DNA of 64,000 bases from Candidatus Electrothrix aarhusensis (GCA_004028505.1 MTKO01000070.1:62001-126000), one strand, 5' to 3'. Counted from the first letter of the stretch, positions 18,497-27,786 are shown. A program made the numbers and translations. Notes: a model not told the origin generated them from the sequence alone.

Positions 18497-20104
18497 ATGA
18501 GCTTTAAGAGACGAGTTTATCCGGCAGCAGTTTCTGGCATTTTTTTGCTTTTTCTCCTCTTGCCCTTTTGCCTGTTTATGGTGGGTCCACGTAAAGAAAT
18601 TTCAGAAGCAGAAAAACGAAAGCTTGCTGTTTTTCCCGAGATAATTCTGACCATGAGCGGATTGGCTGAATTTCCGAAGAAATTTGATGCATTTTATAGG
18701 GATCATTTTGGGTTGCGTGATAACCTTATCAGATTACATAATATTTTTTCTTTGAAGGTCTTTCAGGTATCACCTTCTGATTTTGTTCTTAAAGGGAGGG
18801 ACGGTTGGTTTTTTTATACTGCCGAAGGGGTGTTTGAAGATTTTAACGGGATGCAGCAGAGCGATCAGGTCTCCCTTGAGAAACATGCCGCGACGCTGAT
18901 TGATCGGCGGGATTATTTTGCCAGCCTTGGTGTGAGGTATCTTTTTGTTCCGGTTCCTAATAAGATTTCTATCTATGATGAATATCTTCCTGAAAGGATA
19001 CAAGGAGGCAGAGGAACGACTTTTTATGAGCAGTTTACCTCCTTTTTAGAGCGAGAGATGCTTTTTAAAGATTTTATAAATCTTTACCTTGTATTACGAG
19101 GAAACAAGCAGAGAGAGCAGCTTTACTTTAAGACCGATACCCATTGGAGTAATGCCGGAGCGTTGTTGGCCTTTCATCAGATCATGAAGCGGTGTTCCGA
19201 TTGGTTTCCTGAAGGAATTGAGGACATGACTGATGAGGAGATTGTTCGAGAAAAGGTACAATTTTCCGGTGATCTGTCTTGGCTTATGCATCAGGAAAAG
19301 ACGGTGAGTGAGTACGTGGATGTTGTACGTATTGCCAATCCATGCGCTCAAAAGAAAAATATTCATCTCTCTCCGGCCTCCCAATATGTGCAGGGAGCAG
19401 ATATTCCTCCTTCGAAACTACCCTTTGAAAACGGCTGTTCAGAGAAAAAACTGACAGCTCTTATTGTGCATGATTCCTTTGGTAGACCTCTCCAGCGATA
19501 TTTTAATGAACGTTTTAGAAAAGTTATTTATTCTCAGTTTATTAAGTTGGATGAACTTCAGGACTTGATTCTTCAAGAACGCCCTGATATCGTTATTGAG
19601 ATATGGGTGGCGAGAAATCTCGGTAGAGCACTTGCCCCGAATCCAGCTGAATGGACGAACAAAGTACTTGAAGAACAATATGCGACGTCCGAGACAGTAC
19701 GCATGCAGATAGACGACTCATTAGATTTGCAAAAAATCTCCTTGCGTAATGATGTCAGTTTGGAACGCCATGCTGATGGATTACTGATCCATGCACAGGG
19801 GGACGATCCGTTTTTTGTGATACCGTTTACTCCGCCGGAAACCACTGAACGTTATTTGGTTGAGGTTGTTCTGGATAGCCCGCAGGACTCGATATTTGCC
19901 CTGTATTTTACCATTGGAGAAAATACCAGGGATATAGTACCAGACCACGTAGTGGAGCAAAAAATACATAAGGGAAGAAATCGGTTTTTTCTTCGCTTGC
20001 CCCATCATGACGTTCGTGGGTTACTTCGTCTTGATCCTGGTAAGACGGCAGGTAACTATCTCCTTCGTTCGCTGACAGTGAAGGCTGTTGCAGGGCAGAG
20101 ATAG
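18497..20104 (+). CDS. AlgJ/AlgX-like periplasmic O-acetyltransferase (SGNH-related), membrane-anchored
   Basis: 535 residues. The start MSFKRRVYPAAVSGIFLLFL gives an N-terminal signal anchor. Domain landmarks are FDAFYRDHFGLRDNLI, GRDGWFFYT, VPVPNKISIYDEYLP, the catalytic TDTHWSNAGA (Asp-x-His-Trp) and the serine motif IVHDSFGRPL. The last 130 residues form an extra beta-rich domain absent from AlgJ. With the MBOAT protein it should acetylate an exported polysaccharide. The alginate-specific genes are not in the window, so the polymer is unknown. Confidence 0.85.
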   Translation: MSFKRRVYPAAVSGIFLLFLLLPFCLFMVGPRKEISEAEKRKLAVFPEIILTMSGLAEFPKKFDAFYRDHFGLRDNLIRLHNIFSLKVFQVSPSDFVLKGRDGWFFYTAEGVFEDFNGMQQSDQVSLEKHAATLIDRRDYFASLGVRYLFVPVPNKISIYDEYLPERIQGGRGTTFYEQFTSFLEREMLFKDFINLYLVLRGNKQREQLYFKTDTHWSNAGALLAFHQIMKRCSDWFPEGIEDMTDEEIVREKVQFSGDLSWLMHQEKTVSEYVDVVRIANPCAQKKNIHLSPASQYVQGADIPPSKLPFENGCSEKKLTALIVHDSFGRPLQRYFNERFRKVIYSQFIKLDELQDLILQERPDIVIEIWVARNLGRALAPNPAEWTNKVLEEQYATSETVRMQIDDSLDLQKISLRNDVSLERHADGLLIHAQGDDPFFVIPFTPPETTERYLVEVVLDSPQDSIFALYFTIGENTRDIVPDHVVEQKIHKGRNRFFLRLPHHDVRGLLRLDPGKTAGNYLLRSLTVKAVAGQR

Positions 20105-20269
20105 TAGAGGCTTACTCCCATTGGTCTTGTTTTTTCCGGCATTAGGCCGGTTGTTTTTAAATGGTGTGAGGATCAGGGTGGTCATGGAGACTGTACAAAA
20201 AGAAGGGCTCCCAACTCATTAAACGTTCCGCTGAAAAGCGGCCTCATAATTTTTAAGGAATGGAAGAGA

Positions 20270-21253
20270 ATGAAAGTACTTGTAACAGGCGGTACCGGCT
20301 TTACCGGTAAGGCTCTGGTCAAACGGTTGATTGATGAAGGCCACGAAGTCGTGAGTCTGGATTATCAGGAAGGGTTAAAAACCGACGAGATTCGTTCCTG
20401 GGGTGCTAAGGTAGTCATTGGTTCGGTGACAGATTCTGCGGTTGTCAAGGAGTGCATGGAAGGAGTGGATATTGTCCAGCATCTTGCCGCAGCTTTTCGG
20501 GAACTGGATGTCCCGAACAACTACTACGACGAGGTGAATGTGGGCGGCACCAAGATCGTGCTTGCGTCCGCCTTAGAGCATAAGGTAAAGAAGTTTGTTT
20601 ACTGTTCCACCTGCGGTGTGCATGGAAATGTGGATCATCCGCCAGCAGCTGAGGATGCACCCATTCAGCCCGGTGATTACTACCAGCAAACCAAGTATGA
20701 TGCTGAGCCCGTTGTCAACGATTACTGTAAGCATGGCATGGATACCATCATCATCCGACCTGCTGCTATTTATGGCCCTGGTGATCCCGAGCGTTTTCAG
20801 ATGATCTTCAGGCGGGTCAGTAAGGGCAGCTTTCCCATGTTCGGCTCTGGAAAGACTTTGTATCATCCCCTGTATATTGATAATCTTGTGGATGCTCTGA
20901 TACTGGCTATGGAGCCGGGGAAAGGAGTGGGAGAGGCCTATCTGATTGCTGATGAGGAATATGTTACCATTGAAACCCTGGTCCGCAAGACCGGCACAGC
21001 CTTGGGGGTGGAGGTTGATGTACCCCATTATCCCATTATGCCCTTGGTTGTTGCTGGTCATGTCTGTGAAAAGGTCTGCAAACCCTTTAAAATCACCCCG
21101 CCTATCTTTCCGCGCCGGGTGGACTGGTTTCGCCAGAATCGGGCCTTTGATATCAGCAAGGCCAAGCGGGATCTCGGGTATGCTCCCAAGATTGGTTTGG
21201 ATGAGGGCCTGAAGCTGACCGGTGACTGGTACAGAGCAGAAGGGTATATTTAG
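20270..21253 (+). CDS. NAD-dependent epimerase/dehydratase (extended SDR)
   Basis: 327 residues. The N-terminal cofactor loop is VTGGTGFTGKAL, then VYCSTCGVHG (the catalytic Ser/Thr) and YYQQTKYDAE giving the Tyr-x3-Lys pair. A C-terminal substrate part has FGSGKTLYHPLYIDNLVDAL. It probably acts on a nucleotide sugar or on a steroid-like 3-beta-hydroxy group; the sequence does not decide. It lies 165 bp after the acetyltransferase on the same strand and may extend that cluster. A GC-rich hairpin follows. Confidence 0.8.
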   Translation: MKVLVTGGTGFTGKALVKRLIDEGHEVVSLDYQEGLKTDEIRSWGAKVVIGSVTDSAVVKECMEGVDIVQHLAAAFRELDVPNNYYDEVNVGGTKIVLASALEHKVKKFVYCSTCGVHGNVDHPPAAEDAPIQPGDYYQQTKYDAEPVVNDYCKHGMDTIIIRPAAIYGPGDPERFQMIFRRVSKGSFPMFGSGKTLYHPLYIDNLVDALILAMEPGKGVGEAYLIADEEYVTIETLVRKTGTALGVEVDVPHYPIMPLVVAGHVCEKVCKPFKITPPIFPRRVDWFRQNRAFDISKAKRDLGYAPKIGLDEGLKLTGDWYRAEGYI

Positions 21254-21279
21254 CACTCCGGGTTCTCTGCATGTTTTAT

Positions 21280-21300
21280 GCTCGGGGGCTTCCCCCGAGC
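21280..21300 (+). terminator. GC-rich hairpin after the epimerase gene
   Basis: GCTCGGGGG and CCCCCGAGC pair perfectly around a CTT loop, 27 bp after the stop codon. The T-rich tract after it is weak. Confidence 0.55.
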
Positions 21301-21462
21301 TGTCCTGCCTCCTTCTCCTTATATCCCTTCCTTCCCCGACAATCTGGCGGTACCTAAATATTTCATTGATTTTGCGGAAAAGAATCTGTTATCTTGTAGT
21401 ATAAAGTAGTTGCCTTTCTGTTTAGCTTCCTTACAGTCAACGTACAACCGGAGAAGGTTAAC

Positions 21463-22119
21463 GTGATGAATATTGTTCGCCCGATTCTTGATGCCTATCG
21501 TGACTGGTACAAGCCTGAATGGTTATATCAATCAATGCCGTTTTTATACATAAGCTCCGGTGTGTTGGCCATTGCCCGGTTACGTAACGGAATGGGTATG
21601 TTCAGTGGTGGTATACTGATTATGACAAGTGCAGTTGTTCTGAGTCAACGATATAGCTACAGGCGACAGAAGGAGCTGGCGGAGGAGGAAAAGAAGGAGG
21701 AGAATAGAGAATTCAAAATATTGGGAACGCTGGTCTGGCGTTCATCCTTCAACTGCGGCAATAAACTCATTGACCGCCAGCATCAAGCCCTCTTCCATGC
21801 AGCAAACAAGATTATTGATGCGATCATAGATGATGAGCAGGAAGTAGATTACGATGCAACCTTGCTCAAACTCTTGGGGGATATCCAGAGACACTTCAGG
21901 GATGAAGAGAAGTTTCTGAACGCAATGGTCCCGGAAATAGCCCATTTGCACAAGGATATACATAAGAAACTGCTCAATCAGATTATGTCGTTTGTCAACC
22001 GTATACGTGAAGAGGAGGCAACCTCGCGCGAGTTGCTCAGGTTTCTTATAGTTGATGTAATCTCCAATCATATTCTGAAGGAAGATCTCAAGTGGCAGGA
22101 GATGCTGAAAAACGGATGA
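21463..22119 (+). CDS. Membrane-anchored bacteriohemerythrin
   Basis: 218 residues. The N-terminal 65 residues contain two hydrophobic stretches (about 25-60), then a charged linker (AEEEKKEENREF) and a hemerythrin four-helix bundle. Di-iron ligands are in IDRQHQALFHAAN, IQRHFRDEEKFL (His-x3-Glu), HLHKDIHKKLL and SNHILKEDLKW. Hemerythrins bind O2 reversibly; a membrane-tethered form in a likely anaerobe could scavenge or sense oxygen. GAGAAGG precedes a start at ATG 21463 or 21466. Confidence 0.9.
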   Translation: MMNIVRPILDAYRDWYKPEWLYQSMPFLYISSGVLAIARLRNGMGMFSGGILIMTSAVVLSQRYSYRRQKELAEEEKKEENREFKILGTLVWRSSFNCGNKLIDRQHQALFHAANKIIDAIIDDEQEVDYDATLLKLLGDIQRHFRDEEKFLNAMVPEIAHLHKDIHKKLLNQIMSFVNRIREEEATSRELLRFLIVDVISNHILKEDLKWQEMLKNG

Positions 22120-22183
22120 GCAACGAACGCCATGAACATTGCAGGCTTTGAGAAGGGGATAGGTGGGGGGATTCTATAGACTG

Positions 22184-22208
22184 TGAGGGCAGGCCGTTCC
22201 TGCCCTCA
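22184..22208. terminator. Bidirectional hairpin between convergent hemerythrin and cytochrome genes
   Basis: TGAGGGCAGG and CCTGCCCTCA pair perfectly around a five-base loop between two converging genes. No long T-run, so termination is inferred from position. Confidence 0.5.
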
Positions 22209-22246
22209 TACTTATTTGCACTTGTTGGGCATCTCAGAGAGGAGCA

Positions 22247-22603
22247 TTACTCTGCCAGACTCATGATCCATTTAGCCATTTCTTTCGCATGGGCCGGGTC
22301 TATATTTTTTCCGTTTTCCGACCGAGGCTTCATATCTACAGGACGATCCCATTTGTTATGACTGCCACGGAGGATTGAGTTCTCAAGTAACGCTAAAGCT
22401 TTGTCACTGTCGTCTTTATATTTTTCTTTATATTTTTTCGCAATGTCCTTGAAGTAGGGAGCATATTTTTTGGGCAACGATTTGTTGGCTTCTATTGAAT
22501 GACATCCCATGCAGTCGTATTGTCCAGCCATATCTTCACTTGCAAATACAGATGCAGCAAACAATACACAAGCAGCGACAATACCAATAACAGATGTTCT
22601 CAC
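22247..22603 (-). CDS. Small periplasmic monoheme cytochrome c (class I-like)
   Basis: 118 residues. The signal peptide MRTSVIGIVAACVLFAASVFA is followed by the haem-binding CMGCH near residue 32. A methionine in RPVDMKPRSE is a plausible sixth ligand, and the ending AKEMAKWIMSL is the usual C-terminal helix. It should shuttle electrons in the periplasm; the redox partner is not visible. A good GGAGGAAG ribosome-binding site precedes the ATG at 22603. Confidence 0.88.
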   Translation of the reverse strand: MRTSVIGIVAACVLFAASVFASEDMAGQYDCMGCHSIEANKSLPKKYAPYFKDIAKKYKEKYKDDSDKALALLENSILRGSHNKWDRPVDMKPRSENGKNIDPAHAKEMAKWIMSLAE

Positions 22604-22926
22604 GATCTTCCTCCTCTTCTTGAAATAAGAAATTTATATTACCACCTGCAACCGTAACGAACCAGCAGTACGTGTCAGGTTTACTGATAGTAACCTTGTA
22701 ATTAATTCGATACTATCACAAGCGAACCCTGTATAGTCAAGAGAAAAATAGCGCTCCACTGTACCGTTAGGTACGGTTGGAGATTATGGTTACTAGAGGC
22801 TTCAGTTGGAACCCGCCGGAGGATGCTGGACGCAACCTGTGCCAAAAAGCCCTGAAAGGTTCAATGAGACCAGCTCAGGGGAACCCCCTGAGCATAATGC
22901 ATAAGAATTGATAGAGAAAGTATACC
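22604..22926. other. Divergent intergenic region carrying structured repeat copy 1
   Basis: It lies between the cytochrome gene (minus) and the hydratase-like gene (plus). Its notable content is a short hairpin around 22760-22780 (ACCGT/ACGGT) and the 71-nt repeat annotated at 22831-22901. I see no convincing promoter. Confidence 0.5.
22831..22901 (+). repeat. Structured direct repeat, copy 1 (candidate cis-regulatory RNA)
   Basis: 71 nt, about 90% identical to 25177-25248. It starts CGCAACCTGTGCC and ends GAGCATAATGCA. A perfect 8-bp hairpin is CTCAGGGG/CCCCTGAG, and CCT-GAA-AGG forms a second. It ends 25 nt before the start codon of the hydratase-like gene. Confidence 0.6.
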
Positions 22927-23808
22927 ATGAAAACTCGTAACATCACCATTACCTGCTCAACCCTTTGCGCTCTGCTCTGCCTCCTCCCCCTGCACCTCTT
23001 CGCCGTCTGCCCACCAGCAGCGGAGATAGAAGCACGGGCAACAGCTTTTCTGGAGAAGCGTCCCTTGGATCTTTATTCCACTGAGCTCTCCCTTGCTGAT
23101 GCCTACTGCGCTCAGGAGAAGTACGTTGCCGCCTTGATTCCCCGGTTTGGCCAACCTATTGGCTATAAAGTCGGCTTTACCAGTAAGGGCCTGCAAGAGC
23201 GTTTTCAGATTGAGGGGCCTGCCCTGGGTGTCCTCCTGGAGAAGATGCTCCTTCCTGATGGCGCGACCTTCTCCCTTGATTCGGCCTATCGTCCTGTGAT
23301 TGAGCCTGATCTCGTCGTGACCATAAAAGACGAGGGCATTATGGCGGCACAGAACGAGCTGGAAGTGGCCGCCCATCTTGATGAGCTCCGCCCCTTTCTG
23401 GAGCTGCCAGCCATCTCATTTACCAAAGAAACTCAGCTGAGCGGTACAACGCTGGTGGCCTGCAATATTGCAGCCCGTGCCGGTGTTGCCGGGGCAGGGC
23501 GTAAGGTCGAGGCAACTCCGGCCTTTGTTCAGGCCCTTGCTGATATGGAAACCGTGTTTACCGACGAGACGGGTGCGCTGCTGCAAAAGGAACCAGGCTC
23601 TAATCTCCTTGGTCATCCTCTGCAAGCCGTGCTTTGGCTGATTGAGGAACTGCAAGCGCGAGGAGAGACCCTGCATGCAGGTCAGGTTATTAGCCTGGGG
23701 GGATTTGGGAAGCTTTTTCCCCTGAAAGAAGCAGGTAAAACCTATACCCTCACCTATATGGGGCTGCCCGGTGGTCCGCTCAGCACCTCCGTAACAATCA
23801 GTGAGTGA
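22927..23808 (+). CDS. Secreted 2-keto-4-pentenoate hydratase / FAH-superfamily-like protein
   Basis: 293 residues. The fold markers of the hydratase branch are SLADAYCAQ, IGYKVGFTSKGLQERF, PVIEPDLVVTI, ACNIAARAGVAG and HAGQVISLGGFGKLF. Unusually it begins with a clear signal peptide (about 26 residues, ending LFAVCPP), so it acts in the periplasm or outside, unlike cytosolic catabolic hydratases. The acidic metal ligand region IEPDL is kept, but the usual E-x-E pattern is only partly recognisable. A TPR membrane protein follows about 50 bp downstream, possibly co-transcribed. Confidence 0.7.
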   Translation: MKTRNITITCSTLCALLCLLPLHLFAVCPPAAEIEARATAFLEKRPLDLYSTELSLADAYCAQEKYVAALIPRFGQPIGYKVGFTSKGLQERFQIEGPALGVLLEKMLLPDGATFSLDSAYRPVIEPDLVVTIKDEGIMAAQNELEVAAHLDELRPFLELPAISFTKETQLSGTTLVACNIAARAGVAGAGRKVEATPAFVQALADMETVFTDETGALLQKEPGSNLLGHPLQAVLWLIEELQARGETLHAGQVISLGGFGKLFPLKEAGKTYTLTYMGLPGGPLSTSVTISE

Positions 23809-23859
23809 TGCAAGCAATCAAGCAGTTTACCTGAACAGAGGAGCAGCAGGAGTACCACC

Positions 23860-25155
23860 ATGAACATCACAGGCTTTGACAAGGTTGCCCCGTATCTGAC
23901 GAACCCGCTGGTGCTGGTGGGCTTTGTGCTGATGCTGGCTTACGGGATTCACTGGCAGCTCATGAAGTCCGGGCTGCTGACCCAAGCGACCAAGAAAGAC
24001 AGTGCCTTAATCATCAGGATTTTTCTCCGCTACGGCTTTTGGCTGGCCCTGGTCCTGGTGCTGGCGGGCTTCGGGTTGCAGTTCTCCGGTATTGGCTTGT
24101 CCGCATGGAACAGCTACATGGACAAAGAGAAGGTGGTTGCGGTGAATGCGGGCAAGGTGGCTGAACAGCTCTATGCGCAGCTGGACACCAAAGATCAGCA
24201 GCTTTCAACCAAGGATGAGCAGATCAAGGCATTGACGGAAGCCGTCACGGCGTTGTCCAAGACTGGCGCACCGGCCAAGAGCATTAACGATGCCTTACGT
24301 GCTTTAGAGCAAGGTGATACCAAGCAGGCCCAGGCCATCTTTGCCGAGGTGCTTCGGAGCAAGGTGGCGGAAGGGCAGCAGGCGAATAAAGAGGCCGCTG
24401 CCGCAGCTCGGCATTTGGGCGCATTGGCTTATATGAACGATACCAAAGCGGCTTTTGCTGCTTACCGAACGGCAGTGGAGCTTGACCCGGACAACACGCA
24501 GGGCTTAAACATGCTGGGGCTTTTGTTGCAATGCACTGGGGAGCTTGATAAGGCGGAGGAGATGCACAAGAAGGCTCTTGAAATCAACAATAACTCTGGT
24601 TGTAAGGAGGGGACCGCGTGTGCAAACATCAATTTGGGCATTGTTTATCAGAGACGAGGTGAGCTTGGCAAGGCAGAACAGCTATATAGAGAAGCACTTA
24701 AAGATAGTAAAAATGCGGGAGATACTGAAGGAGTAGCGAGAGCATATGGCAATCTGGGCCTTGTGTACGCAGATCGCGGCAACATGGATCAAGCGAAGGA
24801 GATGCACAGGAAAGCTCTGGCAATCAACGAAGCCTTGGGCCGCAAGGATGGTATGGCAAAACAGTACGCCGCTCTGGGGCTTGTGTATCAGAAACGAGGT
24901 GACCTGGACAAGGCGGAGCAGATGTACAGGAAAGCTTTGGTAATCAACGAAGCCTTGGGTGACAAAGAAGGTATAGCGCATGATTACTGGTACATGGGCT
25001 TTGAATGTCAGATGCGCGGCGAGTTTGCGCAGGCGGAAGCAGCTTGGAAAAAGAGTCTGCGCCTGTTTCAGGCAATGGGGCACCCCAATGCCAAGAAGGT
25101 GCAGCATCTTTTGGATGATCTGGCCCGACAGCGCAGCACCTCTTCCACCCAATAA
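23860..25155 (+). CDS. Membrane-anchored TPR protein (kinesin-light-chain-like repeats)
   Basis: 431 residues. Two transmembrane segments (about 14-34 and 53-78) are followed by a coiled coil (VAEQLYAQLDTKDQQLSTKD...) and at least five TPR units from about residue 180. The last units are near-identical 40-residue copies of the type GLVYQKRGDLDKAEQMYRKAL. The TPRs should be a protein-interaction platform; the partner is unknown. High DNA identity between repeats at 24740-24970 suggests recent internal duplication. GAGGAGCAGCAGGAG lies upstream of the ATG. Confidence 0.85.
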   Translation: MNITGFDKVAPYLTNPLVLVGFVLMLAYGIHWQLMKSGLLTQATKKDSALIIRIFLRYGFWLALVLVLAGFGLQFSGIGLSAWNSYMDKEKVVAVNAGKVAEQLYAQLDTKDQQLSTKDEQIKALTEAVTALSKTGAPAKSINDALRALEQGDTKQAQAIFAEVLRSKVAEGQQANKEAAAAARHLGALAYMNDTKAAFAAYRTAVELDPDNTQGLNMLGLLLQCTGELDKAEEMHKKALEINNNSGCKEGTACANINLGIVYQRRGELGKAEQLYREALKDSKNAGDTEGVARAYGNLGLVYADRGNMDQAKEMHRKALAINEALGRKDGMAKQYAALGLVYQKRGDLDKAEQMYRKALVINEALGDKEGIAHDYWYMGFECQMRGEFAQAEAAWKKSLRLFQAMGHPNAKKVQHLLDDLARQRSTSSTQ

Positions 25156-25176
25156 GCGCAAACCGTTCGTGCCGGG

Positions 25177-25248
25177 CGCAACCTGTGCCAAAGAACCCTG
25201 AAAGGGTTCAATGAGACTAGCTCAGGGGAACACTCTGAGCATAATGCA
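25177..25248 (+). repeat. Structured direct repeat, copy 2 (candidate cis-regulatory RNA)
   Basis: 72 nt matching 22831-22901. Here the middle hairpin is perfect (GAACCCT-GAA-AGGGTTC), a 5' hairpin GGCGCA-ACC-TGTGCC forms, and the third stem CTCAGGG/CTCTGAG keeps pairing through a G-U pair. It ends 18 nt before the rtcB start codon. Confidence 0.6.
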
Positions 25249-25266
25249 ATCAACCAACCACGTTCT

Positions 25267-26443
25267 ATGAAGCAAGTTATCAGCACCGAAAACAAGCCTA
25301 TCAAGCTCTGGCTTGACGATCTCGAAGACGGAGCCCTTGAGCAGGCAAAGCATCTTGCCAACCTTCCTTTTGCCTTTCGTCACATCGCCCTCATGCCGGA
25401 CGCGCATCAGGGCTACGGTATGCCCATCGGCGCGGTATTGGCCACAGAGGGCGTGGTTATCGCTAATTCGGTCGGTGTGGATATCGGCTGCGGAATGTGT
25501 GCCGTAAAAACCTCTGTGCAGCATATTGAACGCGACGCCCTGAAGAAGATCATGGGCGATGTCCGCAAGAGGATACCGGTTGGATTCAACCATCATAAAA
25601 AAGCCCAGGACGAGAGCCTGATGCCCGATGGGTACGCAGACTGTCTTGATGGGATCGTACAAGGGGAATATCGGTCTACGCTCAAGCAGGTGGGCACCTT
25701 GGAGGAGGCAATCATTTCCTTGAGATCCAGCAGGGGAGCGACGGTTTTGTCTGGCTGATGATCCACTCGGGGAGTCGTAACCTCGGCTATAAGGTGGCCC
25801 ATCATTATAACAAGCTGGCTATTGAGCTGAACCGGAAATGGCATACCTCGGTGCCGGAGAAGTGGCAGCTGGCCTTTCTGCCCCTGGACAGCCAAGAAGG
25901 ACAGGATTATCTCCAAGAGATGCAGTATTGCGTGGACTTTGCCTTGGCAAACCGACAGCTGATGATGCAAAGGATGCAGGAGATTTTTGCCGAGGTTGTC
26001 GGCGAGATCGCTGGAGAGGTTCAGTTTGCAGAGATAATCAACATAGCCCATAATTATGCGGCAATGGAGCATCATTTCAAAACCGATGTGATGATCCACC
26101 GCAAGGGTGCGACCAAGGCTGCTGTGGGGCAGCTGGGGATTATTCCCGGCAGCAGGGCACTGCGAGCTATATCGTGCAGGGCAGGGGTGAGCCGGAGAGC
26201 TTTATGTCCTGCTCACACGGGGCCGGTCGCAGGATGGGCAGGAAACAGGCCCAGAAGGAATTGGATCTTGCTGCGGAAAAAGAGCGGCTTGATGCCATAG
26301 GGGTGATCCACGGGATACGGAATACAAAGGATCTTGATGAGGCTCCGGGTGCCTATAAGGATATCTCCGTGGTTATGGCGAATCAGCAGGATCTGGTTGA
26401 TATTGTGGTTGAGCTGCGCCCCTTGGCGGTCATTAAGGGGTAG
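25267..26443 (+). CDS. rtcB: RtcB-family RNA ligase, interrupted by two frameshifts
   Basis: Family landmarks appear in order: LMPDAHQGYGMPIGAVLAT, SVGVDIGCGMCAVKT (Mn-binding Asp/Cys), GGNHF (only after frame repair), LMIHSGSRNLGY, NIAHNYAAMEHHF, RKGATKA, then SCSHGAGRRMGR with the guanylylated histidine and EAPGAYKDI. Frames change near 25702 (a G missing in CCTTGGAGG) and 26153 (a C missing in GGCAGCAGG). RtcB joins 2',3'-cyclic-phosphate and 5'-OH RNA ends using GTP and Mn. It acts in RNA repair or tRNA recycling. No archease or release-factor-H gene is adjacent. The stop lies inside the palindrome at 26440. Confidence 0.85.
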
Positions 26444-26501
26444 GGGAGACCGGCTGGTCGCCCCTTGTATTAATGACAGGGCAACCGCCGGTTGCCCCTA
26501 C
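26440..26501. repeat. Interspersed palindromic repeat between convergent rtcB and pyrC
   Basis: A 62-bp unit starts GTAGGGG and ends CCCCTAC, with inner ACCGGC/GCCGGT pairing. The TAG of rtcB lies in its left end and the TAG of pyrC (minus strand) in its right end, so the repeat supplies both stop codons. Related to the unit at 9748-9842. Confidence 0.6.
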
Positions 26502-27786
26502 GCCAGGCTATGAGTTATACGCCCACCCATGATGGTGTACACTGCCCGACCTTGGAGCTTCTCCCCTAAAAATGGCGAGTTCTTGCTTTTCGAGACCACC
26601 TGCTCTTCAGTATAGGTAAAGGCAAGGTCAGGTTGATCACCGTGACATCCGCAACCGCACCTGTGCTGAGCGTGCCGCCCTCCACACCTAAGATCCGGGC
26701 CGGATTTACCGACATCAGTTCAACCAATTTTTGTTCATTGATCACACCTTCTCTGACCAAGGCCAAGGAAAGGGGTAAGGAGGTTTCCAGCCCGATGATT
26801 CCGTTCATGGCTCGGTCAAATTCTACCTCTTTTTCCAGCATGGAATGCGGGGCATGATCTGTGGCTATGGCATCAAAGGTGCCGTCTGCTAGGCCTTGCC
26901 TGATCGCCTGCCGATCCTTTTCCGAGCGCAGCGGGGGATTCATCTTGGCATTGGTGGTATAGCCCATAACTGCCTCATCTGTGAGGGTGAAGTAATGGGG
27001 GGCTGTTTCAGCGGTGACCCGCACACCCCTAGCTTTGGCAGAGCGGATGAGTTCGGCGCTCATAGCACAACTCACATGGGCGATATGTACTCGTTTACCG
27101 AGACATTCAGCCAAGGCGATTTCCCGATACACCATGATGGATTCAGCAGCCGTGGGAATGCCTTTTAAGCCGAGCCGGGTGGAAATAATCCCCTCATTCA
27201 TAACCCCGTTACTCAGCGAGGGTTCCTCGCTATGGGAAATAACCAGCAGCCCGTGGTCATCAGCATACTCCATAGCCCGTCGCATGAGTTGGCTGTCACG
27301 AACCGGTAGCCCGTCATCGCTGACCGCGACCACACCGTTTGCTTTGAGCTCACCGAATTCAGTGAGGGCATTTCCTTGGCTGTTTTGGCTGATAGCAGCA
27401 ACCGGATAGACTCGTGCATCGGCCTTTTCCGCCTGGGAAAGGATCAAGACGGTCACGGCCCGGCTGTCGTTCACCGGTTTGGTATTGGGCATACAGGCAA
27501 CCGCAGTGAAACCGCCAGCAGCAGCAGCTCGGGTACCGGAAAGGATATCTTCCTTATACTCTTCTCCAGGTTCTCTGAGATGCACATGCATGTCAATAAG
27601 GCCGGGAACCACCCAACATCCTGCTGCATCTATCTCCTGGATTTCTGAAGAATCGGAAGATTCGGAAGGAGGGACAGCTGTCGGATCAGCAATACGCCCA
27701 TCCACGATGAGTAGGTCGCGTATACAATCGACCTTGTTTGCCGGGTCTATAATCCGCCCGTTTTTTATCAGTAGGGAAGTTGGCAT
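26498..27786 (-). CDS. pyrC: Dihydroorotase, one frameshift near the C-terminus
   Basis: The class I dihydroorotase motifs are [10 protein letters not shown] (zinc His pair), [32 protein letters not shown], and ATDHAPHS with the catalytic Asp. Near 26635 the frame changes: one frame ends in [12 protein letters not shown], the other continues [18 protein letters not shown] and [14 protein letters not shown] to a normal end GGRITHSLA. It closes carbamoyl aspartate to dihydroorotate in UMP synthesis. It lies 41 bp after pyrB in a pyrBC operon. Confidence 0.9.

Noticed and set aside
22831-22901. c-di-GMP-I or SAM riboswitch
   Set aside because: Short similarities (GACGCAA, GCCCTGAAAGG) do not extend to the conserved cores of either class, and the pairing pattern differs.
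24740-24970. Tandem DNA repeat as an independent element
   Set aside because: It is the coding sequence of consecutive TPR units in the same protein.
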